Shown here in pieces: positions 10,740 through 25,694 of a stretch of DNA of 64,000 nucleotides (position 1 is its first letter; the number at the start of each line of letters is the position of its first letter). Source of the stretch: Typha latifolia (Eukaryota; Streptophyta; Magnoliopsida; Poales; Typhaceae); the NCBI GenBank assembly GCA_019914945.1, contig CM034105.1, positions 1,426,001 to 1,490,000 on the forward strand, in the 5' to 3' direction. The position numbers and the translations under genes were made by a program. A model generated the notes under the pieces. It had not been told where the DNA came from and did not search any database. It saw only the letters and a program-made list of their open reading frames with translations.

Positions 10740-13700
10740 TGAACGACTTCCAACTTATAACTTTTTCTCGTTTGGCCTTTCCTTTTTTACCAGAGTAGAT
10801 AAAAAAGGAAAGGAAACATATATACGTGAGGAATTTTTGGAGATGAGAGATTGGTTATAAATACGCAAGAATACAAACATCTGCATTGTTTTTATGCCTG
10901 TTAAATTAGATACATGGGGATGGGAGTTGTACGACAAAATTCATGTATGCATGCATGCAGAAGAAAAGAAAGAGGCAGACAGAGGGCCCCCAGAGGAGAA
11001 GAAGGGCATATGGGACAATAGTTTGGTCGAATAAAATGCCTACGTTTGCGGCGGGACTTTAGCCAGAGCTAAGAGAGGGAGAGAGCTCTAGGATGGAGGA
11101 CAGCCAACAGACAGGAAACTACTAGAGCTGATGGGGAAAAAAAAAAAAGAAACAGAGAGAATCTGTCTCGAGATGCGAGGTTGCGGATCTCAAAGCGCAT
11201 TCAAGGGTTAGGAATTGAACTACTGAACCTTTCTGTAAAGATTTGACGTAAAAGTTGATTGTTTTAAGCTTGTTCTGGAGTTGTACACAAATTCTCTTTC
11301 AAGCCCACGTACCATGTTATGTATGTTGAGGTAATAAGACGAAAGACAAAGCTATATGTTGGACCACTGTTAATTAATATAAGTTTTGGGTCCACCCAAG
11401 AATGGCTTTATCTTAAGCCCTAAGATCCCAATACGAGTTTTTTTTTTAAAAAAAAAGGAAAGCAAAAAAATCCCTCCGAAGAATTCGGTGATCTCTGACA
11501 CGATTACTTTGCATGTAATGCCAACGCTTTGTCCAGCCCAAGATAATAACAAAATCCCCTTAATTTCCAATGGGTGTTAGTGTGTTACTAAGAGGCGGTA
11601 AACTTCACGAGCACAATACAAGAGCTCCATAGAATTCCCTCCTAAGATTCTCCCCACTTCTCTTAAACAAACCCTTGGATCGACTTCCTATCTCCTCTCC
11701 TGTGAAGCTCTACCGACGATTCTTTTAAAAGAATTTTATAATTTGCACCCAACCTTTCACTTTTGTTATCATGAATACCCTGAAATATACATATTTATTA
11801 TTTGGTCTCTCTATTTTTATTATTGCAAAAGTATTGTACCTTTAGATTGCCTAATTTAGATTTAACATAGAGATAAGTTAATTTAAGAGAAATGTATTAA
11901 AATCACCATATGTAATGCTTTTCTATTGATCCTTTTTCATTTTGATATTTATTATTCAACTCTTATGCCTAAAAATTACTGTTACATTAGCCTTCTTATA
12001 TAGTTACCACATACATGAACCTTAATATTTCTGATTTTTTTTAAAAAAAAAGTCAAATAGCTAAAATAAGGAGTATTTTATTATTTTAGTTTTTATTTTA
12101 AAAAAATACTAAGAAAAAGTAAAACTAAATATGTTTGGTGTAAATAAATGATACAAAAGCACAAAAAAAGAGAGAGAGAGAGAGGGAGGATATAATTAAT
12201 CTACAAAATCCACTATATTTTATATTGCTACAATAAAGACTGCAACTATATATATTTGCGTGATACTTAATAATATTAGTACTATAGTAGGAGTAGGATA
12301 TTAGTTTGAGGCCTGGAATATTTGTCCTCTATGCAATTTGGAATCTCTATGGTTGTCGGATGAGCACAAGCATCCATATCTACGTGTGTATATATATATA
12401 TATATGTATGCATGTAGATTAGTGCTGTAGACCTGTAGTGCATCAAGGTCTCTTGTGCTTCATGCTGCATATTGTTAATATATGATTGGTTTATGCAACG
12501 AAAATATGTTAATTAAGCTCTACTTGTTTGACTTATGAATCGGGTATTTTCCGCAATATGCCAAATTTTAGATCTCTATTGTGTTTGAAAACTTTGTGTA
12601 TAGTGAAGTGACTGGCATCTGTCTCTAAAATAAGGATGCATGTTGACATATTAGGTTAAATTTAATTTAGTTGGAGTATTAAAATTGAGACAATAAAAAT
12701 AAAATTAAAAGTTGAAGGATAAATATTAATAATAAACACAAAATATAGAATATTTTTAATAGCAGTTCATGACATCTCAAAAGTATTAAAACATGATACC
12801 TAATGATTTACGTGCGAAAGATATCAGATTCCAACCTTTTAATCTATAATTACACAAATATGAGCCCCAATGTACTCCAATTTAATAAAGAAATATGTTA
12901 GGATAGAGATTCCATGTGATTTAGCCTGTCACCTAATCCTCTAAACAATTCTCCCTCATCGTTGATCTAGTCTTCTCCCGAGGCCTCATCTTACTTACAA
13001 AAATTAACATAGCTGACAGCATAATTATAAAAATAATTAATCGATCCAATCCCTTTCTCACAGGCCACGACATGCAGCGCAAAATTCTCTTTGCCTTTTG
13101 GGGTGAGCTCCTCTCTGATATATTTATATATTTCAAATTGATCGTGGAAAGTAAATAGTTGGACTTTTGGGATAACGATGGGGGAGAGTGACGAGTCTCG
13201 AATAATTGGCTTTAATTGCAGACAAACCTTCCACTGTGATATTCCCAACACTATACCCCTCTCTCTCTCTCTCATCTATATATGTTTAACTCCTCGTTTG
13301 TTGTCTACTAATTAGCCCCATGCCCAAAGTATTCTGTCTTCTTTGTTTGGACTTGGGAAGTGTACATTGCCTAGTAAATTAACTAGACCAACAAAGACGA
13401 CACTGTTATCTTGGACTATGCTGCATTCGGAGAGGGACCACATGGAAGTATAGGTTTGATGAGACTGTTCCATCTAGTGTGGTTGTTTACTTGTTTACTA
13501 TGTGGAGATCAATGTTGGGGTGATCCGTTGTGAATCATACTTGTAACTCATCGATCAGGCACATTGTATAATTATAATTATATTTGAAATGTAATGTAAA
13601 GATAGTTGTATGATTAGAGCGGGTACTTATTGAATGTGTGTGATTAATACGCGGACACATATCTAATAATACACTTGAACTGATTATATCGGATCTTATA

Positions 13701-16700
13701 CTTCCGGTCATCATCGAAAAATATATTCGAGTTTTTTTTATTTTTGAGCTGTGTGACGATGCAAATTTGATTATTTATGTGGAGAGAGGCACCAAGCTAT
13801 AGCAAAAAAGTGAAACAATCTTGCGCTTTCCCTCTCTCTCCAATATGAAATTATTCTACATTTTGACTGCTGATAGAAGGCAGCTAGAGACTTCACAGTA
13901 ACTATCCCTGAACAACCACCCAGGATGAGAAATTAATTCTCTCTGATTCTTCTTAATTTTTTTTATATATAAGTATCACCTTCCCACCTTCTCCAAACTA
14001 TTCTATTTACGTACGGAGAGCCATTAATTTGCATGACAAGTCCACATATATATTATCCTCGTCAGATCCTCGTAGACTCATAAACCCACTAGTTTCTGTC
14101 AAACTTATGATGCATTTTTCTCTAAATTAATCCTTCGTTCAACTACCATCTTCCACTGGCTTTACCAGTGACGTGCTAGTTCCATAATTTGTTATAAGAC
14201 TAGAGATCTACCAGATCAGCATGCATGGTGGCAAAAAACTAAGAAAGTAAATAGTGTTTAATTAACAGTGCGACGATCTTTTCGTTCTCAGTTTGTTTGG
14301 TACCTATGGACGAATTAAATATTAAATTGGGACTTATAAGTCTCAAATAGTCATGTTAATTTAATTAATTATCTTCTCTCGTAGCTAATATTCGTCTCTT
14401 AATTTTACTATCAACAACATCTTATTTATCATTTGACTTATCTATGATTATTGTAACTTAGCTTACGCAAAGTTGCTATGATTATTACGATATATATATA
14501 TACAATACAGATGTCTTAAATAAATGTAAAAATAAAATACGTATACCATATGATTGGATACACTCTGATCCATTTATAACTCGAACCCGAACAATTCTAA
14601 CTTGATTGGATTTGAGTCAACAAACCTTTGTACATCAATGAAATACTAACTTTTAAGACTAGACTCGTATATACTCTTAATTAGTTAGCTTTACCAAATC
14701 TAGAGCGGCCGATTGATTCTTGCACGGGTGCATAGCTTTCCACTCGCGGGGATGGCATGAACATCTTTCCTTGCCTTAAATGGTAGTAATCATGAGCCCA
14801 AACTTTTCCATGCATCCACCCTTCCTCCCCACCTAACCAACCTAGATTTCACGTCTTCCATGATTTGAGGATAGTTGACAAGTTTCGGTTGGTAGTTTGA
14901 TGATATTAATCACAATCTCAATACCTCTTTTAGCTGCAATATGTATTCATTTCTTCCTATATGCAATGTATATGCAATGGAAGTTTTATTTTTCCCCCCT
15001 CCTTTTTTCGATTCAAAGATAGATGTTAATATATGATATTAAATTAGACGTACCAAGTCAAGTCTTCTCAGGCAATAGTGACGTAATATTTCATCTCGTA
15101 TTTACGTACGTATGCAACCCTAAACTTGCCCCCAGAAAGAGTATATATATAGATAGATAGATACATACATACATATATAAATATATAAATGCTGATGGAT
15201 GTGGACGCGAATGTATGCTTGGGAATATATTTTAGCATAACTATCAACTTTCATTAGTTTATAAGATAGATACAAACCGAGGTCAACTAGTAAAGCTAAT
15301 CAGGTACATATTTTATATGTTAAAACATAGCTTAGATCGACGACAAGCTGTCAAAGTGGAAAGGAGGGACTAAAAATATGAGGGAAAGGTTCAGTTCACA
15401 TGAGCAATTCTGTAGACCAAGAATAGGATTTCCATTATTCTATGTGGATACTGGAATTTTATGGGCTAGATCATAGATGCGAGACGTACGTTATTAATTT
15501 ATATATCTCCTTCTAAAACTTAAACCCTAACCCGTGACCCCATCCACTTTTAAACCTTCTGGTGGTTGAGAGGCAGGTCCACTTCGCTTGATGGGATGAT
15601 GAGAATTATTAAGAGAAGAGGAGAGGGGGTTTACTTGGATGGCTAGTATTGCTCTGATATGGACGTTAAGAGAGAAAGAAGGACGGAAGAAACCAGAAGG
15701 TCCTTTTTACTACCTGCTCTATGAGTAATTACATGACGAAGGTAAAAGAAAAACACCTTATTAATTATGTCAATATTTGACATTCGATCTATGTATTTTA
15801 TTTTAAATATCTCAAAGATATTTTAATCTTTTAAGATTAAAAGTTAAAAAAGGGAACTAAACTTTAAGATTAAATTAGCTATATTTGAGGCATTTTTAAT
15901 GTTTATCCGTTAGGTGAAAATTAATGCCCAGAAGAAATTTTAACCAATTTATAAAAAATAAACTTATTCCACTTGCATGGCTTTTTTTATAACTAACGTA
16001 GTAGATATTTGTGTACTTTAACAACTAATTGTACAAACTATGGGCGCGGTTTATCTACAGCCGAAGTTGTAGGAACTAGGAAACATCTGATGGATTATTA
16101 ACTAATTTGTTGGGTAATTAGCAATCCACTGGTGACCAGCCTCTCAGTGTAGTTTCGAGAAAATTGCACTTTAGTTTGCCCCCACAGAGACCTGAGGGAC
16201 TTGAAAGTTAATTAAGCTTATTAGGTTTGAATAATGACCAAGATTCTTGATTAATTATTAGGTGGCTTGTAGAATTTGCATATGAGAATTGCAGAGCAAT
16301 ACGTTTGTGGGTGTCCACAGAATAATCTCTGCATCGATTAAGATTGGCAAAAAATAAATAAATAAAAAAGTTAAAATTTTTCTAAGTCGGAAGAAACGTG
16401 TAGCTGATTCAAGTCTGACTCATTAGTTCGATTGAGACAGGAGTTCATATTTTCCGGAAGCATATCTTGATTTCTGCAACATAGCAGGCAGTGCCTGACC
16501 CATGATCCTTCCTCTGTTGCAGATCATAATATATTAAGTTTAAAGTTCTTAACCTTATTGTTTCTATGAGTTATTTCATTAAAAGGTTAATTACGGAAAA
16601 GACTCGTTAATTTTTGATTTGCATGTGCATTTACTCCTTATCCAATGGGCAAATTATATCACATATTTTTGGATGCACAAGTTAGAACAATGCTTAGAAA

Positions 16701-18132
16701 TTTTTTTATCAAAAACCCTCTAAGTTAAATTAACCTAATAACAACTCGTAGAATAAATATTATTTGTATTACTTTGAAAATAAAATAAGCAAATATAAAA
16801 AATACCAACTTATATGACTTTAAAAGATGCTTCTTCTGAGCATTAGTGTCATTTTGTATCTATGGTTATTATTTACTTGAATTCATTTCTATAGTAACTA
16901 TTCCTACTTTTTAGGCATTAAAATGAAAGAATCGTATGATAAATATTCGTATAATGGCAAAATGTGTAGTATTTTTTAAGATTAGTTTGCGCTAGCTTTA
17001 GAGAACAAAGTAGAGTTAACATAGTATTGATACATGGAATGTACAAAATAGAAATAGTTCTCGTAAATGATTACGAGGCAGCTACAAACTGAAATTGAAA
17101 TCACTATATTATAGAATGTAAATTTAAAAAAAAAAAAAGAAGAAGAAGAAGGAATCTTACATGGTTGAACAATTCACACTTCTACTATCAAATTAAGGTT
17201 GTCATACAAGCTACAACGATTAAGACGGCCTACATAAAATTACGAGATCCCATCACTAGCGCAGCAGCTCCACATCACTAATCAAATCTTTTATAGTAAT
17301 TAGATACCAATGTTACTTTTGCTATGCATGCTACGACACTTGAACTCCTCCCAGTTCCAAGCTCAACTTGGTGTATTAAGGATTCTTTATTTTATCCTTA
17401 TAAATTAGTGTGATGAGTATGATTACATGACCGAAATAAAAATATACCAGATATTAATAAAAATAAAAGTGTAATGTATGAAAAATAGTCAGTTATATAT
17501 CCGTCGCGTGGAATATTCTACTAATCGAGATCATTTACAAAGACAAAAAACACTCAAAGCAATATTTCCCCAGACGTGCTAAGTTTTGGCCCAATTGGGT
17601 TAGATCTAATTCACTGAGATTTGGAGCACTTTTAAGAGAGTTACCCAGATAAATTGCATGAGAGAAGTTGCAATTTGATGGAGCCAAGTTAGCTAATTAG
17701 CACTAGAAAGGCTATCTTCATGTAGGGGAAATTTTGTATGGTAGAATTAACTTGGAGTTGTAGCTTTCACTAAGGTTGCAAGTGTCAACTCTCATACCTC
17801 TCCTTTCTCCATCTATATATCCTCCTCCTCTCTCTCTCTCCCCCAACCCTACCCCCCCTCACCACACTATTCCATTATCCCCACGCATAAAAGAAAGGAA
17901 TTATGATAGGAAATCAGTCAATGTAGGGTATACTTGCTCATTTTTCTACTATATTAAATCATAGTTTTTTTTATTACTTCCACAACCTCTTCTTCCATGC
18001 ACCCTTATTAATTATATTTATATCAAAATTATTCCCCTCCCAGTCTTCTCTTCTTCTTCCTCCCTCCTTCGCTGCCCTCATCATTCTAAGCCAGGCATGG
18101 TAGTGTAGAGAGAGAATTGGGGGAGAAGGAAT
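10740..18132. other. Long AT-rich intergenic region, no gene recognised
   Basis: About 7.4 kb with low-complexity AT tracts, short GA and AT microsatellites (for example near 12170-12185, 12390-12405 and 15140-15190) and only chance frames below 100 codons. I see no tRNA, recognised microRNA or intact transposon. The last few hundred bases, with CT-rich tracts at about 17820-17870, should be the promoter and leader of the GARP-MYB gene. Confidence 0.5.
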
Positions 18133-20123
18133 ATGGGAGAAGGGAAGGAGAAGGAGGTGGTGGAAATCTACGAAGACGATGAGAAGAGAGCGGAGAGCAG
18201 CCGATCTCAAAGTAGGAAGAGGCCGTCGCCGAATCTAGACCTCAACGAGGAGGTGGTTGAGGGGAGCGAGGAGGGAGAGGTGGAGGGGAGCGACGATAAT
18301 GATAATAATGACGAGGACGAGGACGAGGACGACGACTACGATGATGATGGAGGTAGCACCACGGATATTGCAGGAGGACGAACCTCCAGCAACAATAGCA
18401 GCAGCAATAATAACAACTGCAACAGCAACAACAATAACGATAAGAATGATAAGAGCAGCGAGCGGGTGCCGACGGTGAGGCAGTATATCCGATCCAAAAT
18501 GCCGAGATTGCGATGGACCCCAGATCTCCATATGTCGTTCGTCCACGCCGTCGAGAGGCTCGGGGGGCAAGAGAGTAAGCTTCTACTCGTCTCAATTTCC
18601 CTTTTCCTTTGGTGATTTCTTCTACCAATTTTTGGATCACTTTTCTCTTGTTTGGTTTTTCTTCTCACCTTTTTTTTTTCCTCCCCTCTTTAATTTGGTT
18701 GATATGGGTGGCGCAGGAGCAACGCCAAAGTTGGTTCTTCAGATGATGAACGTGAGGGGCCTCAGTATTGCTCATGTAAAAAGTCACTTACAGGTAAGAG
18801 AAAAGAGAAAAGAGGAAACAAAAAGGCTTAAATTGGTTTAATTCTTATGAGATATATTGTTGAGTTATCCTTCCTTTTGATTGCATCAGATGTACCGAAG
18901 CAAAAAGCTCGACGATTCCGGGCAAGAGAAGGCAGCTATTTCTTCAGGTTTGAACACCTCTTGCACTCTTTTCTTATCAATTTCTATCATGATAATTGAA
19001 CTGCGCGCTTTTGGCACTTATAGACATTTCTTTGAACGAATTAATTGATTTGGGGTTCTCAATGCAGTTATATCACCAATGGATTTGCATCTAAGAGCAG
19101 GTGGCCACTTACATGAGATGCTCTACCAAAGAGCCGTAAATTCATCACAACCCTTCAGGTTTGAAAATGGAGGCCTCTTTGCTTCAAGAAGTCTTCTCCA
19201 ACGACCACAATTCCAACAGCCGTTTGATTTCAAGAACTGCAACTTACGGTAAATGAGAGATATATATGTGAAGAACAAGACCAAGATGTATATATCCTAA
19301 GCCTTGAACTCAAAACTAATTAATTATATATGGCAGGCGCCAAGAGTGGGCTTTCAACCAGCAGGCAATATCAAGAGCTAGTTCGATCAAGGATCAAGGC
19401 CCCGCGAAGGGATTAATACACGACATGATCTTTAAGAAAGATGGAAAGCCATCAACCTCCCATTTGTTCGACGTGAGGGATGCGATCACCGGAAACAGGA
19501 GCTGGCCGCCGCCGCGCGAAGTGGCCGGTAGCCGCAGCAGCTTCGATTGGATCGGTAGTAGTTCTCGGCCAGTCACAAAGGCCATCCCCATGGACCAATT
19601 CTTCAGTAGGAGCTACTACTACTGCGGAAGCAGCAGCAGCATTAATGCTCACTCCAACTCATCAGATCCTGTCGTCATTAACGAGAAACTAGAGTCTCAT
19701 CAATTAGCAAATCCATTTCGCCTTGAGGTAATAAATTAATGAATCAATCTTCTACATCATAAAGTTGTAGCTAGGCTCATTAAGTGTGTGTTAAAATTGA
19801 TTAATTCCTTGATTTTGTTGGTGCAGTTGGAGAAATATCAAGAGCACGAGTCCGTAACAAAAGTAGACGAGCTGCTCGAGAGAAGAGATACCACCTTGAG
19901 AGATGTGAAGAAGATGAGGATGACGCCAAATTTGCAGCTGAGCTTGAGCCCCATCTTGGTGGACGATGGAGGTAACGAAGTCGATAGCGCGCTCTCGCTA
20001 TCGATCTCGCCGCCGACTTCCATGCGACGGAAAGAAACTAGTACTGAGACAGGTAGCAGCAAGAAGGCCGCTTTGGGGATGAGTACTTTAGATCTGACCA
20101 TGTCAATTAAGGCATTGGAGTGA
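18133..20123 (+). CDS. GARP/G2-like MYB (SHLQMY type) transcription factor with EAR motifs
   Basis: 481-residue nuclear factor from six exons: 18133-18574, 18717-18793, 18890-18947, 19068-19248, 19337-19727, 19827-20123; all phases agree. The single MYB-like GARP domain is at about 123-182: MPRLRWTPDLHMSFVHAVE, then ERATPKLVLQMMNVRGLSIA, then HVKSHLQMYRSKKL. Before it lie an EAR-like LDLNE (35-39), a long Asp/Glu run (about 54-73) and an Asn/Ser-rich tract (about 86-107). The C-terminal exon holds an LxLxL EAR motif (LQLSL, about 419-423) and ends TLDLTMSIKALE, a tail I recognise from this subgroup (Arabidopsis At1g14600/At2g38300/At2g40260; rice MOF1 is probably a relative). EAR motifs recruit TOPLESS corepressors, so a repressor role is inferred. 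The first Met is chosen because it follows a leader with no other in-frame Met and gives the conserved acidic N-terminus. Confidence 0.9.
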
Positions 20124-21173
20124 GATCTTTCAAGTACTTGTCTCAAGGCCTTAAGAATTTGCATAGTTGTGCTGCATATCGATCAAATAAGGTTTAGCCC
20201 AAGGGTTCATTTGAGACCATGCATTTAGTGGTAGTAGCTAAAGTTTTTAATTACTTCTCATCATGACTTCGGTCGTCTTAATTGCATCGCTTTGTTGTTA
20301 CCATGAATTAGCACGTCCTTGGGGAATCCTTCTAATGAGACCTCTATAATGATAGCTGATTAATTAGTGTAAATTATGCTCCTTTTTTATTCTTCTTCTA
20401 ATTCTTGAAATATTGTGTGTTTCCCTGGTTGATATATTAAATAAGTACTATATTAGGATCTTCAGCATACTAGTACAGATTAGGCAAAATAGCTGAAAGT
20501 AAATTATTTTGAATTTCCTAGATCGTAAAAGTGACATGAAGTACATGCTTGCTTTTATCATTTCTCTAAGAAGTTGGTGTGAACAGGTAATTTCTTCATA
20601 GTTGCCAAGTTTAAATTTCGTCGCTAATGCCGATATACATTAGAGTAATCATAACAAGTGCATTAATTCACGTTACGTATTAATTCTTAATAATATGCAT
20701 ACAGAGAGAGAACTCACTGTTCGGAACTTAATTCCTATCAACCTCAAAGAACATTAATATACATTCACAAAGTTCTACAGGTAAGAAGTAACAGTGATGG
20801 TTATATACCCAATAATTAATACGTGTATGTCCTTATATCCTTTCCGAGTGCAAAAGAGTTATAGGAGGTAACAAATTTGCGGCAAATGATTGCAATGGTT
20901 GACATATATCTGATGCAGACTATATCATCATGTTTTACATAAGCAGACATAAACAATAGCACAGCCAAATAGTCCAGGAGGCAAGTCACAGTCACTTACT
21001 TATCGATAGATATTTCTTCTTAAAGACATGATCTTAAAAGATCCTTTTCTACTTCCAATTCTTATACAACGTATATGCAATTCTGCATCATTTTCCATTT
21101 GCACTAAACTGCCATTTCCTCCTACCAGCCTTTTGAGGTTTAATTATAATGCTTCGTAAACTCTCTCTATCGG

Positions 21174-21175
<2 letters not shown>

Positions 21176-21219
<44 letters not shown>
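21176..21219. repeat. AT microsatellite
   Basis: About 21 uninterrupted AT/TA units. Confidence 0.95.
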
Positions 21220-21220
<1 letters not shown>

Positions 21221-21506
21221 GTTTCCTAGTTCCAATGATGGACTACGTGACAACTTGTTATGATGACATTGGTAATGATTAAAGAGAAACGAAATCATAA
21301 GGTTGGCACCTTTTCCTACAAGGTGCGATTAATGTCCGGCTTATAGAAGAAACTGGCCATAGAATGAACAGAGAGACATGGTCTGGTTAATTTTCTAACT
21401 TATATACCATGCGGTTCAAACTCCTCCATATATAGCTCACCATCATGTAGTGATGGAATATGGCAATTATTGTTTGGTCGATGAACATAATAATGTTTAG
21501 AGATGT

Positions 21507-21510
<4 letters not shown>

Positions 21511-21561
<51 letters not shown>
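21511..21561. repeat. GA microsatellite
   Basis: About 25 uninterrupted AG/GA units, intergenic. Confidence 0.95.
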
Positions 21562-21564
<3 letters not shown>

Positions 21565-22178
21565 GTGGGTGAAGGAGTGGGTTTATTTTGTGTTTAAAAA
21601 TGAGCAGTAGAGTTTTAAGTTGATAACATGTCAGTGTCAGTGAAGTCCTCCACAGTTAAAATTCCACCAACTATATATTATATTATCGGATTGTCTCCTA
21701 ATTAGGGCATGAAATTTCTAACATAAGTCACATTCCTTCAACCAAACGACGCCAAAACGAGACCCCACACTTGACTTTGACCTTGTTCCTTCTTTATCGC
21801 CTATCAAACTAACGCAGCGTAGTTTCGTAGTCAGATTCACGAGTAAAGATGTCCTCATATCAAAATGTTCGTTCTCTGAGGGTCTCTTAGTAAATACGTA
21901 TGGAGTAAAAAGAGAGGCCAAGTGCTTAGCTGGAGAGATGTGTCACGTGTTTGGTTGCTGACAGCGCCCGCATCCTCCGCCTCAACTAGAAGAATTATTC
22001 GTCGCCACACATGCATCGCCATGCTGCACGTGAGATGTAGGTACAGCATTCACATGCATGGATGGATCTTATTCACGTTTTAAAGATCTCTAAAAAGCAG
22101 CACTTAGGAGTTAATTATCTCCCTCGTTTCCTAATATAAAAAGAAAAGTTACTATACCAGAGTTTTAATCTTCATCAA

Positions 22179-22183
<5 letters not shown>

Positions 22184-22228
<45 letters not shown>
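22184..22228. repeat. AT microsatellite
   Basis: About 22 uninterrupted AT units, next to a GGGCCAGGCCCAGG stretch. Confidence 0.95.
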
Positions 22229-22231
<3 letters not shown>

Positions 22232-22377
22232 AAAAGGTGGGCCAGGCCCAGGATCGAGAATGCTAGTAAGAGGACGATGAATTGGCCCAAGGATTAGTCC
22301 AGCCCCAAATCCTTTATCTAAACATTGGGGGGATTAAACCCATCTCTTCAAATTTATTTATTTTGCAGCAGTGAATT

Positions 22378-24749
<2,372 letters not shown>

Positions 24750-24793
24750 TCTTGGATCACTGAAGAAGGTAGAACAACTGAGCTCGTTATTCA

Positions 24794-24800
24794 TATATAT
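24794..24800 (-). promoter_or_regulatory. Probable TATA box of the cysteine protease
   Basis: TATATAT on the minus strand, 45 bases before the chosen ATG. It supports the downstream start over the Met at 24794, which would lie within this element. Confidence 0.5.
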
Positions 24801-25694
24801 GTAGTAGGGGTTAAGAAAGGTAGTTGAATGTTTTACTAGGACATTCTATTAGGTATACTATTTTTTTATGAGCATGGCAAATGACTATTATGTGTGCATG
24901 GTAAGTTGACAGTCTACCCTTCAACCCTTTCGACAGTCAAGCTAACAGTCGCCAATGGGCAATGGGCCATTAGGTTTGAAGTTGCTTAGACGCCAAGCTA
25001 ATATTTTGCAAGATGTCCCTCAAATATTGTCAAATATTTACTTTTTACCCTCCACAGCTAGTTGAAAAAGGAGAAGAAGAAGAAGAAGAAGTAAAAAAAG
25101 AAGTTAATTACACTTCTTTGACCTTTATAATTATAGAATTTTTCTTTGCTACAGTTGATCTCTTTAACTATTCAAAAATCATCAAGTGGGTTCTTCGTTA
25201 AGATTTCTAATAGAAATTTGACACATGATTTCATTTTTAGCCAAAATATTATCTTCTTCAAATTTATATATATATTTTTCTCTCAAACTTCAGCCTCATA
25301 CATAAATCTTACAATCACAATAACCCCTTAACCTATTTATAGAATCACAATAATTTCCGATCGTACTGATCATATTTGTCAGTAGGGGCCTAATAATTTT
25401 GAATAGTTTTTGGACAAGTTTTTAAAAAAAATATAAAAGATTATATTAAGAACTAATTTTGGCGAGTACAAAAGTCTCCTCTAACGTTAGAGACCAAAAT
25501 CTGTAATAGTGCAAAGGGTAATAGAAATGACACGAGGGATCAAAATTTTATTGTCTAACAAAAAAGAATTTGGTATCGTTAAGAAGACGATTGTACCCCT
25601 GCTGTTGCGGTGATATTTACTTGTTAAGCTTAATAGGCGGTCCCTTGAGCCGAGTCGCGCCTCGTAACCTCAGGATGAGCCCAGTTGGCGAATT
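24801..25694. other. Intergenic spacer
   Basis: AT-rich, about 0.9 kb, between the divergent protease promoter and the candidate unit starting near 25.7 kb. It includes a short GAA-rich tract near 25075-25090. No gene seen. Confidence 0.5.

Larger units (their letters stand above)
20124..22377. other. Intergenic region between GARP-MYB and cysteine protease
   Basis: AT-rich spacer of about 2.25 kb between two convergent genes. It contains three long microsatellites (listed separately) and short chance frames only. Confidence 0.55.

Noticed and set aside
10442..10798. Overlapping frames of 60-140 codons on both strands near 10.5-10.7 kb (Arg-, Gly- and Pro-rich)
   Set aside because: All six frames are open because the block is GC-rich. 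The products are low-complexity and one includes a translated GA repeat. It fits the promoter of the receptor-like gene.
24750..24794. Upstream Met (MNNELSC...) as the protease start
   Set aside because: It overlaps the TATATAT element and would bury the signal peptide behind 15 polar residues; the Met at 24749 fits both.
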